From the NCBI GenBank assembly GCA_029624675.1, contig JARSSP010000003.1:117282-176510 (forward strand): a stretch of DNA of 59,229 bases, written 5' to 3'. Both the position numbers and the translations under genes were made by a program. The notes beneath the pieces were generated by a model that made no database searches, was not told the DNA's origin, and saw only the letters and a program-made list of their open reading frames with translations. Below, in pieces: positions 53,914 through 59,229 of this stretch (position 1 is the stretch's first letter; every line of letters starts with the position of its first letter). The stretch comes from Candidatus Contendibacter sp. (GTDB lineage Bacteria > Pseudomonadota > Gammaproteobacteria > Competibacterales > Competibacteraceae).

Positions 53914-55597
53914 AGCGCTCTTCCTCCTGTTTGGCTTCGTTGCTGCCCGGCGCGTAGGCCCGTACCCGGAACGGCTCCAGGCCGATCCGCCGGAAGGTGT
54001 CAAGAAACCGCTCGCCGTCCTCGCGCCGCTCCACATAGACCCGCAAGATGCGTTCGAGCGTGTTGGCGACCTCGGCCTTGGGCACCGAGGGGCCGAGGAT
54101 ATCGCCCAGCGTCACGTCGTTTTCCGACGAACCGCCCAGCGAAATCTGATACCACTCCTCGCCTTTCTTATCGACGCCGAGAATGCCGATATGGCCGACA
54201 TGATGGTGGCCACAGGCGTTCATGCAGCCGGACATATTGAGGCGAAGATCGCCGAAATCGTAGAGATAGTCGAGCTGGTCGAACTTGTCGTTGATCTGCT
54301 GGGCGATGGCGATGGAACTGGCGTTGGCCAAGCTGCAAAAATCCAGACCGGGGCAGCAGATCATGTCGGCCAGGGTGCCGATCACCGGCGCGGCCAGTTT
54401 CTGGCCCTTCAGGGCGTGCCACAGCGGATAAAGATCGGCTTGGCGCACGTCGGTCAGCAATAGGTTTTGGTGGTGGGTGGAACGAATCATCCCGAAGCTG
54501 TAGCGGTCGGCGAGGTCGGCCACCGCGTCCATCTGATCGGCGGTGATGTCGCCCGGCGGCGTTCCAGGTTCCTTGAGCGCCACGAATACATTACGGTAAC
54601 CGGCGACCTTGTGATCGGCGACGTTATGTCGTACCCAGGTCGCGAATGCCTTGTCACCCTTGAGCCACTGCGGGAAGCTGAGATCGACGGCGGCGGCGGT
54701 ATCGTAGGGCGGCGGGGCGAAGAAGCGGCGGACCCGCTGGATTTCGGCCTCGTCCAGCGCCAGCCCGGAATCCCGGATCTGTTCCCACTCGGCCTCGACT
54801 TGATCGCGGAATTTTTCCGGCCCCAGCGCCTTGACCAGAATCTTGATACGTGCCTTGTAAAGATTGTCGCGCCGCCCGTGCAGGTTATAGACCCGCAGGA
54901 TCGCTTCCAGATAGGTCAGCAGGTCGTGCCGGGGCAGAAACTCGCGGATGACCCGACCGATCATCGGGGTGCGGCCCAGCCCGCCGCCGACCAGCACTCG
55001 AAACCCCAGTTCGCCCCGCTCGTCGCGTAGGAGATTCAGGCCGATGTCGTGGACTTGGGCCGCCGCGCGGTCGTGGGCGGCGCCGGTGACGGCGATCTTG
55101 AACTTACGCGGCAAATAGGAAAATTCCGGGTGGAAGGTGGACCACTGGCGGATGATCTCGCAGTAAACGCGCGGGTCGTCGATCTCGTCCGGGGCCACGC
55201 CGGACAAATGATCGGCGGTGACGTTGCGGATGCAGTTGCCGCTGGTCTGGATGGCGTGCATCTGCACGCGCGCCAACTCGGCGAGAATGTCGGGTGTGTC
55301 CTCCAGCCGGGGCCAGTTGAACTGGAGGTTTTGGCGGGTGGTGAAATGACCGAAACCCTTGTCGTAGCGGCGGGCGATGTGGGCCAGCGTCCGCAACTGT
55401 TGCGAGGATAACAAGCCGTAGGGAATGGCGATTCGCAGCATCGGCGCGTGACGCTGGATATAGAGACCATTCATCAATCGCAACGGCCGAAATTCGTCGT
55501 CGCTCAGTTCACCGGCCAGGTAGCGCCGGACCTGGCCCCGGTACTGGGCCACACGCTCGTCCACGAGAGTTTGATCATAGCAGTCGTATTGATACAT
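53897..55597 (-). CDS. cysI: Sulfite/nitrite reductase haemoprotein (CysI-type)
   Basis: A 566-residue sirohaem-[4Fe-4S] enzyme. Ferredoxin-like repeats (RQNLQFNWPRLEDTPDILAE; MIRSTHHQNLLLTDV) surround the cluster ligands CCPGLDFC (about 411-418) and GCMNACG (about 455-461). The partner domain usually supplied by flavoprotein CysJ is absent from this protein and from the window; the electron donor may be ferredoxin. Assimilatory sulfite reduction is the more likely role given DUF934; nitrite reduction is not excluded. ATG 55597 matches the family's N-terminus. Confidence 0.9.
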   Translation of the reverse strand: MYQYDCYDQTLVDERVAQYRGQVRRYLAGELSDDEFRPLRLMNGLYIQRHAPMLRIAIPYGLLSSQQLRTLAHIARRYDKGFGHFTTRQNLQFNWPRLEDTPDILAELARVQMHAIQTSGNCIRNVTADHLSGVAPDEIDDPRVYCEIIRQWSTFHPEFSYLPRKFKIAVTGAAHDRAAAQVHDIGLNLLRDERGELGFRVLVGGGLGRTPMIGRVIREFLPRHDLLTYLEAILRVYNLHGRRDNLYKARIKILVKALGPEKFRDQVEAEWEQIRDSGLALDEAEIQRVRRFFAPPPYDTAAAVDLSFPQWLKGDKAFATWVRHNVADHKVAGYRNVFVALKEPGTPPGDITADQMDAVADLADRYSFGMIRSTHHQNLLLTDVRQADLYPLWHALKGQKLAAPVIGTLADMICCPGLDFCSLANASSIAIAQQINDKFDQLDYLYDFGDLRLNMSGCMNACGHHHVGHIGILGVDKKGEEWYQISLGGSSENDVTLGDILGPSVPKAEVANTLERILRVYVERREDGERFLDTFRRIGLEPFRVRAYAPGSNEAKQEEERYAVGY

Positions 55598-55740
55598 GGT
55601 CGTCGGTTCCTGCCCGGAAGTTCGATACCGCTCCGCTCGGGTCGCCAGCGCCCTGAGCCATTTGGCGGAAACCTTAGCATCGCGACTATATATAAATAAA
55701 GAATTTTTTTACCATAAATTCATAACCAATTATTATATAT
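55598..55740 (-). promoter_or_regulatory. AT-rich upstream region of cysI
   Basis: The 60 bases around 55681-55740 are strongly AT-rich and free of genes, in contrast with surrounding GC-rich sequence. This is the likely promoter region, but no canonical -10/-35 pair can be assigned. Confidence 0.35.
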
Positions 55741-55780
55741 AAGAAAAACACCAACCGCGCCCGCTTAAGCTGGGCGCGGT
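55741..55780 (-). terminator. Rho-independent terminator of the bacteriohemerythrin gene
   Basis: A 9-base perfect stem, ACCGCGCCC with GGGCGCGGT (arms 55754-55762 and 55772-55780), with a 9-base loop holding the inner palindrome GCTTAAGC. On the minus strand it is followed by TTGGTGTTTTTCTT. It is 14 bases after the gene's stop. Confidence 0.85.
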
Positions 55781-55794
55781 CTAAACCTTATCAC

Positions 55795-56442
55795 TCATGC
55801 AAACCACTGTCTTATTCTGGAGAAAAAAGAATTCTTTTTATGCTTTTCATACTCGATTTTCGAAACCCCTTTTTTAGCTAAAAACTGACCCAACGCCTTA
55901 TCGTCCTTGAGAATATGTTGGAACAGCCATCTCTTTAGGAAAAAGAGCAAGTCGTAGCTGGAAGCATTGGGATCCTGATTATATTTCCTTATATATTGTT
56001 CAACCATCTGAATGAGATCCGCATGACACTTCTTGTGGGTGCTCTCCTCCGGATAGCCAAAAATCTGCATCAAACTCTCTTCGGTCGCAAAATGAGTGAG
56101 CGTATAATCGACCAGTTTTATAAGCACCTCATCCCGTGCTTCTTTTCCCCAGCCTCCACGGATGCCCTCGTTGATCTCGTTCAGCATGGCCACCAGTTGC
56201 TTATGCTGATCGTCGATCGCTTGAACACCGACGCTCAAGGTATCAGACCATTCCATCAACTGAGTCGCCCTTAAGGAGGGAGTGGTTTCCTTAAGGCGTG
56301 CTGAAGGGGGAAAATTCGGCGCTGGACTGGAGGAAGCTTCCTTGGAATGGGCTAAAGCGGAATTTAGCAATCGAAGGGAAGAAGCCTCCTTAAGGCGAGC
56401 TGAAATAGACTCTTTCGATTGGGGAAGGGCCAGTTTTTTCAT
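55795..56442 (-). CDS. Bacteriohemerythrin with repeat-rich N-terminal extension
   Basis: A 215-residue protein. The hemerythrin domain (about 63-200) has all iron ligands: His80 (DDQH), His117 and Glu121 (THFATEE), His136 and His140 (THKKCH), His176 and Asp181 (HILKDD). It would bind O2 at a di-iron site for storage or sensing. The first 60 residues contain degenerate ARLKEASS/HSKEASSS-type repeats of unknown role. AGGAGGT about 6 bases before the ATG supports the start. Confidence 0.9.
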   Translation of the reverse strand: MKKLALPQSKESISARLKEASSLRLLNSALAHSKEASSSPAPNFPPSARLKETTPSLRATQLMEWSDTLSVGVQAIDDQHKQLVAMLNEINEGIRGGWGKEARDEVLIKLVDYTLTHFATEESLMQIFGYPEESTHKKCHADLIQMVEQYIRKYNQDPNASSYDLLFFLKRWLFQHILKDDKALGQFLAKKGVSKIEYEKHKKNSFFSRIRQWFA

Positions 56443-57054
56443 TTTAAGACCTCCTATCGATTAAATTAAACACCTAATTTTCAGGATTACCCCTGCTTGA
56501 TAGGGCACGTCGAGCGCCCATAACTAAAAAGCCAACTACACCACAGGGTTTATTAAGAGGCCACACACCATTTCCCACCACTGAAACTACCTCACGCCTA
56601 CAATGTTTATTGTAACATAAAAACCATATACAACAATAGATTCTCTAGTTATTCAACGGTTCTCGTGGAAACTGGGGGCCACTTACATGAAGGTCGTAAA
56701 TAGTTAATTAATATTATTAAATTCAAATAGTTAGATCGCAAAAAACTGATGATTTCTACGAATGATCTCTGATCCTGCCCGGTGGTCTTCACAGAAACCG
56801 ATGAAGCATCGAATTTTTTGTCATACGGTTATTGATCTACCTCATACGTGCAAGCAAACGGCGCGGCGGGAGGGCGACAAGTAAGAAGCCGTGCAAAAAC
56901 TCCCCTCTCCCACTGGGAGAGGGGCTGGGGGTGAGGGTGTTTTTTTCAAGATGTTAGCCTGCGATAGGGCCGGGAAAGCCACTGCCTGGGTGACTCTCCC
57001 TTTGACACCGAAGCCGCCGCCATCGAAGCGGGTGCGGCGTGCGCGGCAGACGCT
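56443..57054. other. 612-base gene-poor, AT-rich region with a REP-like hairpin
   Basis: The left ~400 bases are AT-rich. The hemerythrin promoter presumably lies here; no strong boxes were assigned. No convincing gene is present. A short element rich in CCCTCTCCC sits at 56902 (listed separately). A frame crossing 56891-57409 is antisense to the antitoxin gene and lacks support. Confidence 0.5.
56902..56924. repeat. REP-like palindrome (CCCCTCTCCC arms)
   Basis: A perfect 10-base inverted repeat with a 3-base loop, followed by CTGGGGGTGAGGGTG and a T-run. This element type (CCTCTCCC..GGGAGAGG..GGGGTGAGGG) is a dispersed intergenic repeat in many proteobacterial genomes. It may also end transcripts. 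Confidence 0.6.
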
Positions 57055-57339
57055 TTACCGCAACTCCACCCGTAACTGTCGCCCAAGCGCCTTGGCGGCT
57101 TCCAGCAAGGTGTTCAGTTGTACCGTGGTCTTGTCCGGATCGAGCAAGCGATCCAGTTGCGAGCGGCTGGTACGCATCCGCCGCGCCATCTCGGCCTTGG
57201 TGATGTGCTCCTGCTTCATCCGCTCAGCGATCTGCCAGGCCAGTACCCGCTTGACGGCAGTGGCGGTGGCTTCCTCCAAGCGGCCTTCTTCCTCCAGAAA
57301 TTCTTCCAAGCTCGATCCGATATGCGGATTCTCGGTCAT
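57055..57339 (-). CDS. HTH-XRE antitoxin-like protein
   Basis: A 94-residue DNA-binding protein. The helix-turn-helix is HITKAEMARRMRTSRSQLDRLLD (about 46-68). Long acidic N-terminal LEEFLEEEGRLEEA precedes it. This is the layout of HigA-type antitoxins that follow a Gp49-like toxin. The ATG at 57339 overlaps the upstream fragment in ATGA (four bases), so the gene was made in an operon with a toxin. Confidence 0.78.
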   Translation of the reverse strand: MTENPHIGSSLEEFLEEEGRLEEATATAVKRVLAWQIAERMKQEHITKAEMARRMRTSRSQLDRLLDPDKTTVQLNTLLEAAKALGRQLRVELR

Positions 57340-57539
57340 CGCTGCGTTTCTTTCATGCGTTTGGCCGCCAGTTGGAGATCGGCGGCGGGGGTCTTTTGGG
57401 TTTTCTTGATAAAGCCGTGCAACAGCACCATCCAGCCGTCGGCGAGACAAAGCTGAAGGTGCTGGTCGAGGCGGGTATGGTGCGCCAGTAGAAGCGATCT
57501 CGGAAGGGGATTAGCAAATAATCCTCCCTTCCCGCTCAA
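57336..57539 (-). pseudogene. Truncated HigB/Gp49-like toxin, C-terminal part only
   Basis: Up to 67 residues. The last ~35 (VLLHGFIKKTQKTPAADLQL onward) match the conserved C-terminus of Gp49/HigB-type RNase toxins. The 32 residues before it are not family-like, and the expected N-terminal ~60 residues with the catalytic core are absent. There is no plausible start apart from a TTG. It is best read as a broken toxin gene whose antitoxin survives. Confidence 0.55.
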
Positions 57540-57578
57540 GACGGGGCGCGGGCGGCAGGGAAAGGAAGCGGTTTACTC

Positions 57579-59102
57579 TTAATTGCAATAATTTAGAATA
57601 ATCTTACTGAAAGTAATGAAAGCCCCGGTTTCATCATCTGCTGGAGACCATAAGTCGGTTTTAATTTCAAAAGTTTCTCCAGTGAGATCTTTGCCTTTAG
57701 AAGCCAATCCTCTACTTGCTCTCTTGTCGCAATCGAATTGTATGTACTGATAAACTGTTGCAGGACCAAAAGCTATCGACGCATTCGACTTCAGCCAAAT
57801 TTTGAAACCATTTGGCTTTCCGGTGCGAACTATCGTGGATGGGGCAACATAAAATTCAAAATACCCAACCTCTTCCTTATAGAATTTGCCAACCGATACC
57901 CATACATCATCACGGGAAGGAATAGGGGGAATTCCCGCTTGCGCGAGAGCATTATCCTCATTAGAGGCCCCAGTGTTCTCTTTACTAGGCGTTGCAGTTT
58001 GTCCGTTATTCAGTTTGTCGAGCGCCTCCTGCGCTCCGGCATAGCCCTGTTCGGCGGCTTTCTGGTACCACTGGCGGGCTTGGCCGTAGTCTTGCTTCCC
58101 CCCTTTGCCTTCGGCGTACATCTTGCCGAGGTTGAACTGCGCTCCGGTATGGCCCTGCTCGGCGGCTTTTTGGGACCACTGGCGGGCTTGGCCGTAGTCT
58201 TGTTTCACCCCTCGGCCGTCGATGTACATCACGCCGAGGTTGTGCTGCGCGTTGGCATGGCCCTGTTCGGCGGCTTTTTGGTACCACTGGATGGCTTGGC
58301 TGTAGTCTTGCTTCACCCCTTTGCCTTCGGAGTACATCATGCCGAGGTTGGACTGCGCATCGGCCTCGCCCTGTTCGGCAGCTTTTTGGTACCACTGGCG
58401 GGCTTGGCTGTAGTCTTGCTTCACCCCTTGGCCTTCGTCGTACATCACGCCGAGGTTGAACTGCGCGTTAGCAAGGCCTTGGTCAGCGGCTTTTTGGAAC
58501 CACTGGCGGGCTTGGGCGTAGTCTTGCTTCACCCCGTAGCCGTTGGCGTACATCACGCCGAGGTTGAACTGCGCTTCGGCATTGCCCTGTTCGGCGGCTT
58601 TTTGGTACCACTGGCGGGCTTGGGCGTAGTCTTGCTTCACCCCGTAGCCGTTGCCGTACATCACGCCGAGCAAGTACTGCATGCTGGCAAAAGCAATGAG
58701 GGCTTCGTTACGGTCCATGCCGTGGTCAATAAAGACCTGCTGCACCCCGGCAAGGCCCTGGTCGACGGCTTTTTGGAACCACTGGCGGGCTTGGCCGTAG
58801 TCTTGCTTCACCCATTTGCCCTCGTAGTACATCACGCCGAGAATGAACTGCGCGGCGGCATCGCCCTGTTCGGCGGCTTTTTGGAACCACTGGCGGGCTT
58901 GGGCGTAGTCTTGCTTCACCCCTTTGCCGTTGGCGTACATCAAGCCGAGGTTGAACTGCGCGGCGGCATCGCCCTGTTCCGCCTTCTGGCGCACGGCCTG
59001 AACATCTACCTGCGCTGCCGCACCCGCACCCCCTGAAACAAAGCAGGCCGCCCACGACAGAATCACGACGAAAAGCATTCTTCCCAAAAATACGGATCGC
59101 AT
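57579..59102 (-). CDS. Secreted Sel1-repeat protein with C-terminal domain
   Basis: A 507-residue protein. Signal peptide MRSVFLGRMLFVVILSWAA (cleavage around 25-30). Eight full Sel1-like repeats of 36 residues with consensus AEQGxAxAQFNLGxMYxxGxG plus VKQDYxQARQWYQKA occupy about 41-349, with a partial ninth. Repeat 3 carries a 21-residue insertion (QVFIDHGMDRNEALIAFAS region). The C-terminal ~110 residues (WVSVGKFYKEEVGYFEFYVA) resemble small adhesin-E-like or unknown extracellular domains. Role is unknown; Sel1 proteins often act in envelope or host interaction. AGGGGG before the ATG supports the start. Confidence 0.85.
   Translation of the reverse strand: MRSVFLGRMLFVVILSWAACFVSGGAGAAAQVDVQAVRQKAEQGDAAAQFNLGLMYANGKGVKQDYAQARQWFQKAAEQGDAAAQFILGVMYYEGKWVKQDYGQARQWFQKAVDQGLAGVQQVFIDHGMDRNEALIAFASMQYLLGVMYGNGYGVKQDYAQARQWYQKAAEQGNAEAQFNLGVMYANGYGVKQDYAQARQWFQKAADQGLANAQFNLGVMYDEGQGVKQDYSQARQWYQKAAEQGEADAQSNLGMMYSEGKGVKQDYSQAIQWYQKAAEQGHANAQHNLGVMYIDGRGVKQDYGQARQWSQKAAEQGHTGAQFNLGKMYAEGKGGKQDYGQARQWYQKAAEQGYAGAQEALDKLNNGQTATPSKENTGASNEDNALAQAGIPPIPSRDDVWVSVGKFYKEEVGYFEFYVAPSTIVRTGKPNGFKIWLKSNASIAFGPATVYQYIQFDCDKRASRGLASKGKDLTGETFEIKTDLWSPADDETGAFITFSKIILNYCN
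58011..58982 (-). repeat. 108-bp tandem repeats encoding Sel1 units
   Basis: Eight complete 36-codon units and a partial ninth, with near-identical DNA blocks (for example cgggcttggccgtagtcttg and its variants). Such DNA identity makes expansion or contraction by recombination likely. Confidence 0.9.
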
Positions 59103-59229
59103 TGGATTTCCCCCTAATTCTCTTGGTTATTCAATGAGTCACAGACTGTCGCTATAGTATGTAACTTTTAAAAACTTGGTTCTTCGTCGGTTTTTGTGGA
59201 GCCGAGCGCAGATGTGTATCGCTTAAGTG
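59103..59229 (-). promoter_or_regulatory. Upstream region of the Sel1-repeat gene
   Basis: AT-rich stretch with TACTAT on the minus strand near 59155-59160 as a weak -10 candidate. The right edge of the window is otherwise without a visible gene. Confidence 0.3.

Noticed and set aside
56891..57409. Plus-strand 172-residue frame beginning in the REP-like element
   Set aside because: It is antisense to the antitoxin gene and begins in a dispersed repeat.

Overview
The window comes from a high-GC gammaproteobacterial chromosome. The evidence is the mnmA–hflD pair (hflD is largely restricted to Gammaproteobacteria), a RelA-type monofunctional (p)ppGpp synthetase, RdgC, a CysI/DUF934 pair like that of Pseudomonas, and a complete H1-like type VI secretion locus. 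A phasin, GlgB, an alcohol-forming fatty acyl-CoA reductase and many Sel1, TPR and AAA/PD-(D/E)XK proteins suggest a storage-polymer-accumulating environmental bacterium. A Competibacter-like lineage is possible, but this is inference only. I saw no rRNA, tRNA, CRISPR array or transposase.

Layout. 1-4313 is an accessory edge: a truncated secreted repeat protein with a 12-G tract just after its start, an AT-rich gap, a decayed ATPase copy, and two AAA ATPase/PD-(D/E)XK genes. 4350-11435 holds a small membrane protein, a two-domain fatty acyl-CoA reductase, a Bcp/PrxQ peroxiredoxin, and a PP2C phosphatase next to a Ser/Thr kinase fused to an FGE/SUMF1-like domain. 11457-16170 is a minus-strand livKHMGF operon for branched-chain amino acid or amide uptake. 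16314-29586 is mostly housekeeping and storage: a coiled-coil membrane protein, rdgC, phasin, mnmA, hflD, relA, a cytochrome c lipoprotein, glgB with an unusual acidic tail, a CoA-transferase, a SnoaL-like protein and a free-standing acyl carrier protein.

29702-53417 is the centre of the window: a T6SS in two opposed arms. The minus arm runs tssA-tssB-tssC-hcp-tagJ-tssE-tssF-tssG-tssH and continues almost without a gap into two tandem TPR-methyltransferase genes. The plus arm runs tagH(FHA)-tssK-tssL(OmpA)-tssM-tagF-PP2C. The baseplate, sheath, tube, recycling ATPase and membrane-complex genes are present. tssJ, vgrG, PAAR, a dedicated kinase and any recognisable effector are absent from the window. 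hcp has its own upstream region with a close match to a sigma-54 promoter. FHA, TagF, PP2C and a conserved Thr motif in TssL suggest control by threonine phosphorylation; the kinase could be the kinase-FGE fusion about 32 kb away (inference).

53428-59229 holds DUF934 and cysI (sulfite/nitrite reductase), a bacteriohemerythrin with a clear terminator, an AT-rich gap with a REP-like hairpin, an antitoxin-like HTH gene behind a truncated toxin, and a Sel1-repeat secreted protein.
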